Positions 20,009 to 29,866 are shown, numbered from the stretch's first letter. The stretch: 64,000 nt of DNA from Yoonia vestfoldensis SKA53 (GCF_000152785.1 NZ_CH672414.1:895472-959471); one strand, 5' to 3'. Program-made: numbers and translations. Notes: generated by a model from the letters alone, not told the origin.

Positions 20009-20131
20009 ATGGCGAAAGAAATCACAACCATTCTGATCCGTTCGCGTCACACGCTGATCGGGGATGCCCTGGGCATTGTCGCCTTGATGGTGCTGTTGTT
20101 TGTCGGATTGGCCTTGCCCGGGCCGATCTGA
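20009..20131 (+). CDS. 40-residue membrane peptide, probably SOS-induced
   Basis: A short gene: ATG at 20009, AAGGGA eight bases upstream, 40 codons. Residues 1-18 are polar and basic; residues 19-37 (D-A-L-G-I-V-A-L-M-V-L-L-F-V-G-L-A-L-P) form one transmembrane helix. I recall similar tiny proteins with R-H-x-L-I-G-D-A-L in other roseobacters. A LexA box 71 bases upstream predicts induction by DNA damage. In Caulobacter the SOS-induced single-helix peptide SidA blocks division, so a similar role is possible, but there is no sequence proof. A terminator follows at 20251. Confidence 0.7.
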   Translation: MAKEITTILIRSRHTLIGDALGIVALMVLLFVGLALPGPI

Positions 20132-20250
20132 CCTGCTGCGCGGCTTTCTGGCCCTGACCATTGCCTGTCCCACCTTGCAATGACACCACCCCGCCTGACA
20201 TCCGGATTTGCCTTTGCCTGATGCCTTTGGACCAGATACCGCAAAACCTG

Positions 20251-20287
20251 CCGCCGCCATCCTGCCCCGGATGCGCGGCGGTTTTTT
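20251..20287 (+). terminator. Rho-independent terminator
   Basis: CCGCCGC/GCGGCGG outer stem with ATCC/GGAT inner stem, followed by T6 (20282-20287). It is oriented to end a plus-strand transcript starting at the LexA-controlled peptide. On the other strand it touches the stop of the NifU-like gene. Confidence 0.8.
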
Positions 20288-20732
20288 ATGTGCGGGCCTT
20301 GGCAGTTTGCAGCGCGTCCAGCGTGGCGTCAAACGCCAGCATGATGGATGCATGACGGTTCTTGTAATCGCGCGCGGGTTCCAACACCTCCAGCCCGTCA
20401 AACGGGGCAGGCGGCACCGGCCCGCCCGATGTCAGCATCGCCTGCAACGCATCGCGCCCGGCCTGCACCTGCTGTTCGGTCAGCCCAACGATCGCGCCGC
20501 CCACGACAGCCGCCGCCGCCTGCCCAAGCGCGCAAGCTTTTACATCCTGCCCGAAATCGGTGATCACGCCGTCCTGCAGCACGATATCCACCGTTACATT
20601 CGATCCGCACAAAGGTGCGCGCTTTTTCGCGCTGGCTGTGGGGGCAGACAGGCGCGCATTGCGCGGCATATCGGCCGCCAGCGCAAGGATACGCGCGGAA
20701 TATAGCTTGATCATGTCGGTTTCGGCTGACAT
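20286..20732 (-). CDS. NifU/IscU-like iron-sulfur scaffold protein, third Cys missing
   Basis: A 148-residue member of the IscU/NifU N-terminal scaffold family. Two of the three ligand cysteines are visible, C42 (L-C-G-S-N) and C67 (A-C-A-L-G-Q-A). The third, expected in the R-x-x-C-x-x-L region, is replaced: the local sequence is Y-K-N-R-H-A-S-I-M. True scaffolds need all three, so cluster assembly on this protein is doubtful; it may bind metal differently or act as an accessory. Divergent from hisI, with 67 bases between them. Confidence 0.8.
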   Translation of the reverse strand: MSAETDMIKLYSARILALAADMPRNARLSAPTASAKKRAPLCGSNVTVDIVLQDGVITDFGQDVKACALGQAAAAVVGGAIVGLTEQQVQAGRDALQAMLTSGGPVPPAPFDGLEVLEPARDYKNRHASIMLAFDATLDALQTAKART

Positions 20733-20799
20733 CGCATTTGCCCTTTTGTGCTGTCATCTCTAGTTAGGGCGCTGGACGCTGCTTGCAAAGGGAAACCCG

Positions 20800-21177
20800 A
20801 TGCCATTCGACCTGACCACGCTGAAATATAACGATGCAGGGCTGATCCCCGCAATCGCCCAAGATGCCGCATCGGGCGAGGTGCTGATGATGGCATGGAT
20901 GAACGCCGAATCCGTGGCCCGCACGCTGGACACAGGCCGCGTCACCTATTGGTCGCGCTCGCGTCAGGCCTTCTGGGTCAAGGGCGATACCAGCGGCCAT
21001 GTGCAGGAATTGGTCGATTTCCGCGTTGATTGCGACTGCGATTGCGTGCTGGTGACAGTCAACCAGACCGGTCCCGCCTGCCACACCGGGCGGCGCAGCT
21101 GTTTTTACACGGCTGTGCGCGCGGGCGACGCGGTCGAATTGATGCAGCCTATGGGATCAACCCCACCATCCGCCTGA
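20800..21177 (+). CDS. hisI: phosphoribosyl-AMP cyclohydrolase
   Basis: Third step of histidine synthesis, opening the adenine ring of PR-AMP. A stand-alone 125-residue enzyme without the HisE domain. The zinc and magnesium ligands are present: D-C-D-C-D-C near residue 75, then G-P-A-C-H-T-G-R-R-S-C-F-Y. AAAGGGAAA precedes the ATG at about eight bases. Its 3' end overlaps the convergent gluQ gene by 29 bases. Confidence 0.95.
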   Translation: MPFDLTTLKYNDAGLIPAIAQDAASGEVLMMAWMNAESVARTLDTGRVTYWSRSRQAFWVKGDTSGHVQELVDFRVDCDCDCVLVTVNQTGPACHTGRRSCFYTAVRAGDAVELMQPMGSTPPSA

Positions 21178-22006
21178 TATCCGCAGGGCTGGCCCCTTCG
21201 GCGCGGAATGTCGCTATCGCCTTGGCATCATCCCGCTTGGCCAACCGTTTGCCAGCTGCGTCGCGGATCAGATCATGATGGTGATAGCGCGGTGTCGGCA
21301 GGCCCAAAAGCGCCTGCAAGGCGGCATGGATCTGCGTCGCTTCGGCCAGATCCGCGCCGCGCACCACGTCCGTGACACCTTGTACGGCATCGTCGATCAC
21401 AACGCTGAGGTGATAAGATGTCCCGCTCTCCTTGCGCCCGATCACAAAATCACCGACATCACGTTGAAGGTCTTGGCGTGTCACTTCAACATTTAAACCG
21501 TTGTTTTCAAACATAATGAGGTCACTACTTAAAGTGTCCAAATCAAACCGCAACACCGCATCGCGCGCGGGCATCCCGCTTTCGCTTTGTTGCCAATACT
21601 CCCGCCGGAGGCGGCGCTGCGCCTTGCATGTGCCGGGATAGATCAGCCCGTCAGGACCGACATTGCAGCCTTCCTGCGGCGCGCTCAGCGCCGCTTGAAT
21701 ATCGCGCCGCGTACAGGTGCAGACATACAAATGCCCCCGCTGCCACAGACCGTCGATCACATTGTCATAAACACCCATCCGGTCCGACTGGCGCAAAACC
21801 GGCCCGTCCCATGTCAGGCCAAGCCAGGCCAGATCGTCGTAAATCTGCACCTCCCATGCGGGCCTTGCGCGGGTCTGGTCGATATCCTCGATCCGCAGCA
21901 GGAAGGTGCCGCCCACGGCGCGCGCCATATCATGCGCAAGAATGGCGGAATAGGCATGGCCCAGATGCAACGGCCCCGTCGGGGACGGCGCAAAGCGCGT
22001 GATCAT
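21149..22006 (-). CDS. gluQ: glutamyl-Q tRNA(Asp) synthetase
   Basis: Attaches glutamate to the queuosine base of tRNA-Asp. 285 residues, a catalytic core of glutamyl-tRNA synthetase without the anticodon-binding domain. [13 protein letters not shown] is the HIGH-type motif, with R-I-E-D-I-D after it; the KMSKS counterpart is K-R-L-A-K-R. Zinc ligands C-T-C-T and Y-x-G-T-C are seen in the middle. I chose the ATG at 22004-22006, overlapping the trmFO stop (ATGA), and rejected a longer frame. Confidence 0.93.
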   Translation of the reverse strand: MITRFAPSPTGPLHLGHAYSAILAHDMARAVGGTFLLRIEDIDQTRARPAWEVQIYDDLAWLGLTWDGPVLRQSDRMGVYDNVIDGLWQRGHLYVCTCTRRDIQAALSAPQEGCNVGPDGLIYPGTCKAQRRLRREYWQQSESGMPARDAVLRFDLDTLSSDLIMFENNGLNVEVTRQDLQRDVGDFVIGRKESGTSYHLSVVIDDAVQGVTDVVRGADLAEATQIHAALQALLGLPTPRYHHHDLIRDAAGKRLAKRDDAKAIATFRAEGASPADIRRMVGLIP

Positions 22007-23358
22007 TCCGCGGCAAGCGCCTGCGGCACCAGCCAGTCCTGCCAATCCGCCTTGGCGCGGTCGGTATAGGCTTTGTACCGGTCCTTGCGCCCGCGCCGTC
22101 CGCCTTTGACACCGTCAAGCGGCGGGAACAGCCCGAAATTCACGTTCATCGGCTGGAATGTTTTGGCCTCGGCCCCGCCGGTGATATGGCTTACCAGCGC
22201 GCCCATCGCGGTGGTGACAGGCACTGGCGAAAGGCTGCGCCCCTGCAATTCCGCCGCCGCCATCCGACCTGCCAGCAATCCCATCGCGGCACTTTCAACG
22301 TAACCTTCGACACCAGTGATCTGGCCTGCAAAGCGGATATTGGGGCGCGAACGCAGGCGCATCTGGTCATCCAGCAAGCTGGGCGAATTGATGAACGTGT
22401 TGCGATGGATGCCGCCAAGGCGCGCGAATTCAGCAGTCTCCAATCCCGGAATCATTGCAAAAACAGTCTTTTGCGCACCGTATTTCATCTTGGTCTGGAA
22501 ACCGACGATGTTATACAATGTCCCCAACGCATTATCGCGGCGCAGCTGGACCACAGCATAGGGCTTGTTGCCCGGATCATGCGCATTGGTCAGGCCGACG
22601 GGCTTCATCGGACCAAACCGCAGGGTTTCGCGCCCGCGTTCTGCCATCACCTCGATCGGCAAGCAGCCGTCGAAATAACCGGCGGTTTCGCCTTCCTTGA
22701 ATTCGGTCTTGTCGGCGGCCAGCAGCGCGTCGATGAAATCCTCGTATTGCGCCTTTGTCATCGGGCAGTTGAGATAGGCGGTCTGTTCTTCCACCGTCTC
22801 GCCCTTGTCATAACGCGACTGCATCCAGGCCACATCCATGTTGACCGTCTCGTGGTACACGATAGGGGCGATGGCGTCGAAAAACGCCAGCGCCTCGGTA
22901 CCAGTCTCGGCGGCAATCGCTGCGGCCAAGGCCCCCGATGTCAGCGGGCCGGTCGCGATAATCCAATGGCCATCCTTTGGCAGGGTGGTAATTTCATCGT
23001 AACTGACGCTGATATTGGGATGCGCGGTCAGCGCGGCTGTCACGCTTTCGGCAAAAGGGTCGCGGTCCACGGCCAGCGCGCCACCGGCAGGCAAACGGTG
23101 CTTTTCAGCCATATCCATGATCAGCCCGCCCGCGGCGCGCATTTCCCAATGCAATAGGCCGACGGCATTCTGTTCATGATCATCCGACCGGAAAGAATTG
23201 GAACAGACCATTTCCCCCAGATTGCCGGTACGATGGGCAAAGGTGCCGACCTTGGGGCGCATTTCGTGGATAACCACCTTGATGCCCGCATTGGCCGCCT
23301 GCCATGCTGCCTCGGACCCAGCCATCCCGCCGCCAATAATATGCAAATGCTGTTCCAT
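22003..23358 (-). CDS. trmFO: tRNA m5U54 methyltransferase, folate/FAD-dependent
   Basis: Methylates U54 in the T-loop of tRNA with methylene-tetrahydrofolate and FAD. 451 residues. FAD-binding [10 protein letters not shown] near residue 8; family blocks C-S-N-S-F-R-S and H-R-N-T-F-I-N-S-P are present. The ATG at 23358 is preceded by AGAGGA at six bases; another ATG six bases earlier sits too close to it. It follows gyrA on the same strand, separated by a hairpin and a dispersed repeat copy. It overlaps gluQ, giving two neighbouring tRNA-modification genes. Confidence 0.95.
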   Translation of the reverse strand: MEQHLHIIGGGMAGSEAAWQAANAGIKVVIHEMRPKVGTFAHRTGNLGEMVCSNSFRSDDHEQNAVGLLHWEMRAAGGLIMDMAEKHRLPAGGALAVDRDPFAESVTAALTAHPNISVSYDEITTLPKDGHWIIATGPLTSGALAAAIAAETGTEALAFFDAIAPIVYHETVNMDVAWMQSRYDKGETVEEQTAYLNCPMTKAQYEDFIDALLAADKTEFKEGETAGYFDGCLPIEVMAERGRETLRFGPMKPVGLTNAHDPGNKPYAVVQLRRDNALGTLYNIVGFQTKMKYGAQKTVFAMIPGLETAEFARLGGIHRNTFINSPSLLDDQMRLRSRPNIRFAGQITGVEGYVESAAMGLLAGRMAAAELQGRSLSPVPVTTAMGALVSHITGGAEAKTFQPMNVNFGLFPPLDGVKGGRRGRKDRYKAYTDRAKADWQDWLVPQALAAE

Positions 23359-23377
23359 CGCCATCCTCTCGTCGCGG

Positions 23378-23434
23378 CTTCTTATTTCCCCAAATACTCC
23401 GGGGTGAGCCCCGGACCCTGTCCGGGGCGAGGGG
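23378..23434 (-). repeat. dispersed 3'-end repeat copy c with hairpin
   Basis: Read on the minus strand: a hairpin CCCCGGAC-AGG-GTCCGGGG (about 23411-23429), then a 21-base tail at 23378-23398 identical to the tail of copy d at 43890-43910. It is located 3' of gyrA in gyrA's orientation and ends just before the trmFO ribosome site. The hairpin probably reduces read-through from gyrA. Confidence 0.85.
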
Positions 23435-23443
23435 CAGCGCCCC

Positions 23444-26170
23444 TTAAGCGTCGTCCTCGTCGTCGCCCTGATCGGCGATCCAAGCCACGCTGACCACGGT
23501 TTCACCCTTGCCAGTGTCGAACACCTTAACCCCGCCTGCGCTGCGCGACCGGAACGAAATCCCTTCGACCGGCACGCGGATCGACTGGCCGGTCGATGTG
23601 ACCAGCATGATCTGGTCGGACATTTCGACAGGGAAAGATGTGACAAGCGGGCCACCCCGCATCGCCTTGTCCATCGCGGCAACACCCATGCCGCCACGCC
23701 CGCGCACGGGATAATCATGGCTGGACGACAATTTGCCCGACCCTTTGGCGCTGATCGTCAGGATCAGGTTTTCCGCCGCAGACATCGCGGCATAGCGCTC
23801 TGGGCTGATCTGGCCGGGGGCAGCTTCTTCGTCTTCCACTTCGGCATCGTCGGCCAAGCCCGCCATCGCGCGGCGCATTTTCAGATAGGCGGCACGTTCC
23901 TCGGCCTCGGCCTCGAAATGGCGGATGATGCTCATCGACACGACCTTATCATCGCCCTGCAACCTGATCCCGCGCACACCGGTGCTGTCGCGGCCTTTGA
24001 AGACGCGCACATCGGTGGTGGGAAAGCGGATCGCGCGGCCGGAATCGGTGATCAGCATCACGTCATCATCGGGCGAACAGATCCGCGCATTCACCAAAAG
24101 CGTATGTTCATCAGGTAGTTTCATGGCGATCTTGCCATTCGACTTGACGTTGGTGAAATCCGACAAAGCATTGCGGCGTACATCACCCGCCGATGTGGCG
24201 AACACGATCTGCAAATCATCCCATTCCGCCTCTGGCCGGTCCACCGGCATGATCGCGGCAACCGACACGCCCTGCGGGATCGGCAGGATGTTGACGATCG
24301 CCTTGCCCTTGGCGGTGCGGCTGCCCAGCGGCAGACGCCATGTCTTCAGCTTGTAGGCCATGCCATCGGTGGTGAAGAACAACAATTGCGTATGGGTATT
24401 GGCCACGAAGAGGGTGGTCACGACATCCTCTTCTTTCGTCGCCATCGAGGACAGACCCTTGCCACCACGGCGCTGCGCGCGGAAATCGGCCAAGGCGGTG
24501 CGTTTGATATAGCCACCCGAGGTCACGGTCACGACCATGTCTTCCTGTTCGATCAGGTCCTCGTCATCCATATCACCAGACCAATCGACGATCTGTGTGC
24601 GGCGCGGCACGGCGAATTGGTCGCGCACTTCGGTCAGCTCGTCACGGATGATTTGCAAAATACGGTCGCGGCTGCCCAGAATTTCCAGATATTCGCGGAT
24701 CTTGCCCGCCAATTCCTGCAATTCGTCCGTCACTTCCTTGACGCCGATCTGGGTCAGGCGTTGCAGGCGCAATTCAAGGATGGCGCGTGCCTGTGCCTCT
24801 GACAGGTTATAGGTGCCATCGTCATTGGCGGTATGGGTCGGATCGTCGATCAGCTTGATATATTCAAGGATCGCCGCAGCAGGCCAGCGCCGCGTCATTA
24901 GTGTATGGCGCGCATCTGCGGCATCGGCGGACCCACGGATCGTGGCGACGACTTCGTCGATATTGGTCACTGCAACGGCCAGACCGCACAGGATATGCGC
25001 CCTCTCGCGCGCTTTGCGCAGCTCGAACGCGGTACGCCGCGCAATCACCTCTTCACGGAAATCGACAAAGGCAACAAGGAAGGCCCGCAGCGTCAGCTGT
25101 TCGGGCTTGCCGCCGTTCAGCGCCAGCATGTTACAGCCAAAATAGGTCTGCATCGGGGTGAAACGGAACAGCTGGTTCAGCACCACCTCGGCGGTGGCGT
25201 CACGTTTGAGTTCGACGACGACACGCACGCCGTTACGGTCAGATTCGTCCTGCACATGGGCGATGCCTTCGATGCGCTTGTCGCGCGCGGCTTCGGCGAT
25301 GCGGTCGATCATCACCGATTTGTTCACCTGATAGGGAATCTCATTTATCACAATGGCATAGCGGTCTTTCCTGATCTCTTCGACCACGGTTTTCGCCCGC
25401 ACGATCACCGATCCGCGCCCTTCAAGGTACGCCTTGCGCGCGCCGGATCGACCAAGGATCAACCCGCCTGTGGGGAAATCAGGGGCCGGGATAAACTCGA
25501 TCATTTCCTCAGAGGTCAGGTCGGGGTTGTCGATTAGCGCCAGCGTCGCGTCGATCACCTCGCCCAGATTGTGCGGCGGGATATTAGTGGCCATGCCAAC
25601 AGCAATGCCGCCCGCGCCATTGACCAGCATATTGGGAAAACGGGCGGGCAGGACGGTGGGTTCACGGTCTTTGCCATCATAATTGTCTTGGAAATCAACG
25701 GTATCTTTGTCGATATCCATCAACATATAGGCGGCGGGTTTGTCCATCCGCACTTCGGTATAGCGCATCGCGGCGGCACGATCGCCGTCCATCGACCCGA
25801 AATTGCCCTGACCATCCAGCAAGGGCAGCGACATGGAAAAATCCTGCGCCATCCGCACCAGCGCGTCATAGATCGCGCTATCGCCGTGGGGGTGGTATTT
25901 GCCCATCACATCCCCGACGGACCGCGCGGACTTGCGATAGCTTTTGTCGTGGGTGTTTCCGGCCTCGTACATGCCGTATAAAATGCGGCGATGCACCGGT
26001 TTGAGACCGTCGCGCAGGTCGGGGATCGCACGCGAAACGATCACGCTCATCGCGTAATCCAGATAGCTGGTTTTCAATTCATGTTCGATGGTGACGCTCG
26101 GCCCCGCGTGGGCCATCCGCGTCACTGGCAAATCATCATCGTTTTCAGGGGTTTCTGGGGTATCGTTCAC
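23444..26170 (-). CDS. gyrA: DNA gyrase subunit A
   Basis: Cleavage-rejoining subunit of gyrase, 908 residues, about the normal length. Catalytic Tyr137 lies in [10 protein letters not shown]. The quinolone-resistance region reads H-P-H-G-D-S98-A-I-Y-D102, the sensitive (wild-type) residues at both key positions. The gyrA box Q-R-R-G-G-K-G opens the C-terminal DNA-wrapping domain, which ends in an acidic tail. A promoter is proposed at 26212-26241. It is not followed by gyrB. Confidence 0.97.
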   Translation of the reverse strand: MNDTPETPENDDDLPVTRMAHAGPSVTIEHELKTSYLDYAMSVIVSRAIPDLRDGLKPVHRRILYGMYEAGNTHDKSYRKSARSVGDVMGKYHPHGDSAIYDALVRMAQDFSMSLPLLDGQGNFGSMDGDRAAAMRYTEVRMDKPAAYMLMDIDKDTVDFQDNYDGKDREPTVLPARFPNMLVNGAGGIAVGMATNIPPHNLGEVIDATLALIDNPDLTSEEMIEFIPAPDFPTGGLILGRSGARKAYLEGRGSVIVRAKTVVEEIRKDRYAIVINEIPYQVNKSVMIDRIAEAARDKRIEGIAHVQDESDRNGVRVVVELKRDATAEVVLNQLFRFTPMQTYFGCNMLALNGGKPEQLTLRAFLVAFVDFREEVIARRTAFELRKARERAHILCGLAVAVTNIDEVVATIRGSADAADARHTLMTRRWPAAAILEYIKLIDDPTHTANDDGTYNLSEAQARAILELRLQRLTQIGVKEVTDELQELAGKIREYLEILGSRDRILQIIRDELTEVRDQFAVPRRTQIVDWSGDMDDEDLIEQEDMVVTVTSGGYIKRTALADFRAQRRGGKGLSSMATKEEDVVTTLFVANTHTQLLFFTTDGMAYKLKTWRLPLGSRTAKGKAIVNILPIPQGVSVAAIMPVDRPEAEWDDLQIVFATSAGDVRRNALSDFTNVKSNGKIAMKLPDEHTLLVNARICSPDDDVMLITDSGRAIRFPTTDVRVFKGRDSTGVRGIRLQGDDKVVSMSIIRHFEAEAEERAAYLKMRRAMAGLADDAEVEDEEAAPGQISPERYAAMSAAENLILTISAKGSGKLSSSHDYPVRGRGGMGVAAMDKAMRGGPLVTSFPVEMSDQIMLVTSTGQSIRVPVEGISFRSRSAGGVKVFDTGKGETVVSVAWIADQGDDEDDA

Positions 26171-26211
26171 AAAGTCCGCCTGTCTGCTATCTGCTATATT
26201 TGGGTCTAGTG

Positions 26212-26241
26212 ACTATAGCAGACACCTGATCTTGGGTGCAA
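26212..26241 (-). promoter_or_regulatory. probable sigma-70-type promoter for gyrA
   Basis: On the minus strand: -35 TTGCAC (26236-26241), 18-base spacer, -10 TATAGT (26212-26217), about 40 bases before the gyrA ATG. Both hexamers match the consensus at four or more positions. Direct short repeats (AGCAGA) lie between it and the gene. Confidence 0.55.
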
Positions 26242-26272
26242 TGGCGCAATCCAAAACTGCCCAGAAACTGAC

Positions 26273-27316
26273 CTAACGCGCCCGTTTCAGCATCCCGAAC
26301 AGATCACGCGGATCATCGGGGTCGGCGATCAGGTCCAGATCGACGTAATAGGGCGTGTCCTTGATCCGGTCATGGACATAGCGCAGCGCGCTGAAATCCT
26401 CGATGGCAAAGCCCACACCGTCGAACAGGGTGACTTCGGCCGCGGATTTGCGCCCCTGCGTCTGGCCGGTGATGACCTGCCAAAGCTCTGTCACCGGATG
26501 GTCGGCGGGCATCTGCTGGATTTCGCCTTCGATGCGGGTCTGGGGCGGATATTCGACGAAAATGCTGGACCGCGCCACGATATCGCGGTGCAATTCGGTC
26601 TTGCCGGGGCAATCGCCGCCAATCGCGTTAATATGCACGCCCGCGCCCACCATGTTGTCGGTCAGGATCGTCTGCATATCCTTGTCCGCCGTCGCCGTGG
26701 TGATGACCTGCGCGCCCTCAATGGCCTCTTCAGGCGTCGTGCATTGTGTCACCTGCAAGCCCAATCCTTCCAGATTGCGCGCGCATTTGGCGGTGGCTGC
26801 TGGGTCCAAATCATAAAGCCGGACATGGCTGATCCCGCAGACGGCCTTGACGGCAAGACATTGGAATTCCGATTGCGCACCATTGCCGATCATCGCCATC
26901 GTGCTGGCCCCGGGCGCGGCCAGATGTTTGGTCGCCACCGCCGTCATCGCCGCCGTACGCAGCGCCGTCAGCAGGGTCATTTCGGTCAACAGGCGCGGAT
27001 AGCCTGAATAGACATCCGACAGCACACCAAAAGCTGTGACAGTCTGCAACCCTTCGCCCATGTTCTTGGGGTGACCGTTGACGTATTTGAACCCGTAAAG
27101 CACCCCGTCGGATGTGGGCATCAATTCGATCACGCCAACATCCGAATGCGACCCCACGCGCGGGGTTTTGTCGAACTGGTCCCATTTGGCGAAATCTTCG
27201 GTGATGTTGCGGGCAAGGTCCGCGATGAAGGTCTCAACCCCGATGTGATGGACAAGGCGCATCATGTTATCGACGCTGACGAAAGGCACCAGCGCGCGAG
27301 AGGAAGCTTTGAGCAT
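26273..27316 (-). CDS. ocd: ornithine cyclodeaminase
   Basis: Converts ornithine to proline and ammonia, NAD-dependent. 347 residues of the OCD/mu-crystallin family. The Rossmann motif is I-G-N-G-A-Q-S-E-F; E-M-T-L-L-T-A-L-R-T-A and G-G-D-C-P-G-K-T-E-L are family blocks, the last carrying the catalytic Asp. Its ATG overlaps the arginase stop by one base (TAATG), so the two enzymes are coupled: arginine to ornithine to proline. Confidence 0.93.
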   Translation of the reverse strand: MLKASSRALVPFVSVDNMMRLVHHIGVETFIADLARNITEDFAKWDQFDKTPRVGSHSDVGVIELMPTSDGVLYGFKYVNGHPKNMGEGLQTVTAFGVLSDVYSGYPRLLTEMTLLTALRTAAMTAVATKHLAAPGASTMAMIGNGAQSEFQCLAVKAVCGISHVRLYDLDPAATAKCARNLEGLGLQVTQCTTPEEAIEGAQVITTATADKDMQTILTDNMVGAGVHINAIGGDCPGKTELHRDIVARSSIFVEYPPQTRIEGEIQQMPADHPVTELWQVITGQTQGRKSAAEVTLFDGVGFAIEDFSALRYVHDRIKDTPYYVDLDLIADPDDPRDLFGMLKRAR

Positions 27317-28245
27317 TACTTGTAACTCCGCGTAGGGCGGTCGAACACGCGACGGCCCAGCAAGGATGCGGTCAGATCGACCATCAGGTTGGCGGTCTTG
27401 CCGCGATCATCCAGAAACGGGTTCAGCTCTACCAGATCGAGAGAGGTGACAAGGCCGGAATCGGACAGCATTTCCATGACCAGATGGCCTTCGCGCACGG
27501 TGGCCCCGCCGGGCACGGTGGTGCCGACGGCAGGAGCGACCGAAGGGTCAAGGAAATCGACATCAAGCGACACATGCAGCATCCCGTCCACCGCCGCCAC
27601 GCGGTCAAGGAACGCCTGCAACGGTGCGCTGATCCCTTCCTCGTCAATCCGGCGCATATCGACAAGTTCGACATCACCGCGCGCAAGGATTTCATGTTCT
27701 GCCGTATCGACCGAACGCAGGCCGATCATGCAGATATTGGCCGGTTCCACGCGCACGGGCAGGGGGGGAAAGGCATCAAACCCGCGCCGCCCCGTGACGT
27801 AACCCACGGGGGTGCCGTGCAGATTGCCGCTGTCGGTGGTGTCGGGCGTGTGGATATCGCTATGCGCATCCAGCCAGAGCGCAAAAAACGGCCGCCCCGC
27901 GGCCTGCGCATGGGCTGCCATGCCCGCCACGGTGCCAGCGGCCAGCGCGTGATCGCCGCCCATGAAAATGGGGAAACCCTGTGGTGCCGCCTTTTGCGCG
28001 GCTTCCATCAAGGTCTGGGTCCAGCCCACGTTTTCCGCCAGTTTCCAGACCAGCGGATTGCGCGCCTCAGCCACCTCGACCTGCGCGGGGGCAAGGTTGC
28101 CCCAATCGTGCACGCTATGGCCAAGGGCGGTGATCGCCTCGGCCAGCCCTGCGGTGCGATAGGCATCCGGCCCCATCAAACAGCCCCGGCGGCGTTTGCC
28201 GCAATCCACCGGCGCGCCGATCAAAATACAATGTTTCTGTGTCAT
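27316..28245 (-). CDS. rocF: arginase
   Basis: Hydrolyses arginine to ornithine and urea. 309 residues with all manganese motifs: G-G-D-H at 96-99, D-A-H-S-D at 126-130 and S-L-D-V-D-F-L-D-P around 226-234. The final G-A-T/E-x-x-E-x-N-P region reads D-L-V-E-L-N-P. It heads the arginase-ocd operon. The 85-base gap to the divergent Lrp-type regulator holds the direct repeat GTGCAAA-TT-GTGCAAA (28282-28297), a possible operator. Confidence 0.95.
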   Translation of the reverse strand: MTQKHCILIGAPVDCGKRRRGCLMGPDAYRTAGLAEAITALGHSVHDWGNLAPAQVEVAEARNPLVWKLAENVGWTQTLMEAAQKAAPQGFPIFMGGDHALAAGTVAGMAAHAQAAGRPFFALWLDAHSDIHTPDTTDSGNLHGTPVGYVTGRRGFDAFPPLPVRVEPANICMIGLRSVDTAEHEILARGDVELVDMRRIDEEGISAPLQAFLDRVAAVDGMLHVSLDVDFLDPSVAPAVGTTVPGGATVREGHLVMEMLSDSGLVTSLDLVELNPFLDDRGKTANLMVDLTASLLGRRVFDRPTRSYK

Positions 28246-28330
28246 GGCGGCAGATTAGCCAAAATGCCGCTTGGCGGAACCGTGCAAATTGTGCAAAACG
28301 GGCATGAATTAATCAAATTGAGCAGTCATT

Positions 28331-28750
28331 ATGGACGAAACGGACAGCGCCATCATCCGCGCCCTACGGCAGAACGGGCGGGCCTCGCTGTCGGAGCTTG
28401 CGTCCATCGTCGGCGTGACCCGCACGACGCTGCGCACCCGGCTTGACCGGCTGATCGCGGGTGGCGAAATCGCGGGGTTCACCGTGCTGACCCGGTCCGA
28501 CGTGCGCCCTGATGCGGTGCGCGGATTGATGATGCTGGAAATTGCAGGGCGCGCAGGTGAAAAGGTGATGAAACGCCTGACCGCCATGTCCGAGGTGATC
28601 GTGGTCCATTCCACCAATGGCACATGGGATCTGATCGCCGAAATCGGCACCAAAAGCCTTGAAGATTTCGATCAGGCGCTGTTTGCCATCCGCCGGATGG
28701 ACGGCGTCACGCGGTCCGAGACGAGCCTTTTGCTATCATCACGGCGCTGA
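28331..28750 (+). CDS. Lrp/AsnC-family regulator, likely of arginine catabolism
   Basis: 139 residues: N-terminal helix-turn-helix (D-x-x-I-I-R-A-L-R-x-N-G-R-A-S-L-S-E-L-A, about residues 5-50) and a C-terminal RAM ligand/oligomer domain. It is divergent from arginase-ocd; this position and the family suggest it responds to arginine or ornithine and controls that operon. Its last 44 bases overlap the convergent dsbB gene. The ribosome site is weak. Confidence 0.9.
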   Translation: MDETDSAIIRALRQNGRASLSELASIVGVTRTTLRTRLDRLIAGGEIAGFTVLTRSDVRPDAVRGLMMLEIAGRAGEKVMKRLTAMSEVIVVHSTNGTWDLIAEIGTKSLEDFDQALFAIRRMDGVTRSETSLLLSSRR

Positions 28751-29183
28751 TCCAGATGGCCATCAGGCCAAAGGACAGCACGGCATTCCAGCTTGCCATC
28801 GACAGCGACAGCAATTCCCATGTCACCTGATCGCACATGACCACGCGCGGCCCGTCGATGGTCAAAAGGTCAGCGCCTGAAAGACCTTCCAGGCTGCTAA
28901 CGCCGGTACAAGATGTCGGCCCTTCCCACCAGTCGCGTTCGACACCCGTGTGAAATACGCCAATCGCACCAGTCGTGCCTGCGGCCAAAGCCCCCAGCAG
29001 CGGCAAGCCGCGCCCGCCGAACCGCAGCGCCAATACCCCAATCGCAATTGCGGCGAAATGCGGCCAGCGCTGCCATAGGCACATCGCACAGGGCGGGTAG
29101 CCCAAGGCCTGAAACAGATACGCCCCCGCAAGCAGGGCAAAAGACCCAGATCCGGCGAGAAAAACGAATAAATTGCGTGTCAC
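28707..29183 (-). CDS. dsbB: disulfide bond formation protein DsbB
   Basis: Inner-membrane quinone-linked oxidase that recharges DsbA. 158 residues, four helices. The first cysteine pair is P-P-C32-A-M-C35; the second pair, C92 and C117, lies in the second periplasmic loop. W-Q-R-W-P-H follows the first pair as in the family. It overlaps the DedA-like gene start by four bases and the Lrp gene end. A FrnE-like DsbA protein is encoded far away, at 42502, but a link is not implied. Confidence 0.93.
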   Translation of the reverse strand: MTRNLFVFLAGSGSFALLAGAYLFQALGYPPCAMCLWQRWPHFAAIAIGVLALRFGGRGLPLLGALAAGTTGAIGVFHTGVERDWWEGPTSCTGVSSLEGLSGADLLTIDGPRVVMCDQVTWELLSLSMASWNAVLSFGLMAIWISAVMIAKGSSRTA

Positions 29184-29758
29184 ATGACCCCCAAAACGGC
29201 GAAACCGCCAATCAACAGACCGCAGAACAAGGCGAACATCAACCCCAGCCGCCGTTCAATGAAATCACGGATTGGTGCGCCATATTTCCACAACAGCGCC
29301 GCCATCAGAAAAAACCGCAACGCGCGCGCTACGATCGAGGCGGCAATAAACATCGGCAACGACAATTGCGTGACACCCGATGCGATGGTGATCACCTTGT
29401 AGGGAAACGGCGTTACCCCCGCGACCAGCACGGCCCAAGCGCCATAGCTGTTATAGGTCACTGCGAATTCGGTGAAATAGGCTTCTTTGCTATAAAATTG
29501 CAGGATCTGGACGCCAATCGTCTCGTATAACGCGAACCCGATGTAATAGCCGAACAGCCCGCCCAACACCGAGCAAAGCGTCGCCACCGCCGCAATCACA
29601 AAAGCCCGCGAGGGGCGCGCGATAATCATGGGGATCATCAGGACATCGGGGGGAATCGGGAAGAACGACGATTCGACAAATGCCACCAGCCCCAGCGCCC
29701 AAAGCGCGTAGCGCGTCCGCGCCAAGGCGACCGTTCCGTCATATAATCCGCGCAGCAT
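29180..29758 (-). CDS. YqaA/DedA-like (SNARE-associated family) membrane protein
   Basis: A 192-residue inner-membrane protein of the VTT/DedA type. Characteristic features are E-S-S-F-F-P-I-P-P-D-V-L near residue 30, G-G-x-x-G-Y-Y-I-G, and F-x-P-x-P-Y-K-V-x-T-I-x-S-G. Relatives act as lipid scramblases or affect the proton-motive force. I chose the ATG at 29756-29758, with AAGGG upstream; a longer open frame runs antisense through the tRNA gene and is spurious. It overlaps dsbB by four bases. Confidence 0.88.
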   Translation of the reverse strand: MLRGLYDGTVALARTRYALWALGLVAFVESSFFPIPPDVLMIPMIIARPSRAFVIAAVATLCSVLGGLFGYYIGFALYETIGVQILQFYSKEAYFTEFAVTYNSYGAWAVLVAGVTPFPYKVITIASGVTQLSLPMFIAASIVARALRFFLMAALLWKYGAPIRDFIERRLGLMFALFCGLLIGGFAVLGVM

Positions 29759-29828
29759 TGCAAAGCCCTTGTTGGATTGGCCGCTTAGGCCATGTGCGCG
29801 CTGTCCCGTCAAGACTGTGCAAATCCGA

Positions 29829-29856
29829 TTGACGCCGCCCGACCGCCGGATTAGGA
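29829..29856 (+). promoter_or_regulatory. possible promoter of tRNA-Leu
   Basis: TTGACG (29829-29834), a 16-base spacer, and TTAGGA (29851-29856), ten bases before the tRNA. The -35 box is good, the -10 box weak, typical of stable RNA promoters in this group. Confidence 0.45.
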
Positions 29857-29866
29857 ACCGTTCTGT

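Noticed and set aside
23444-26170. Quinolone-resistance mutations in gyrA
   Set aside because: The two key positions are Ser98 and Asp102, the sensitive residues.
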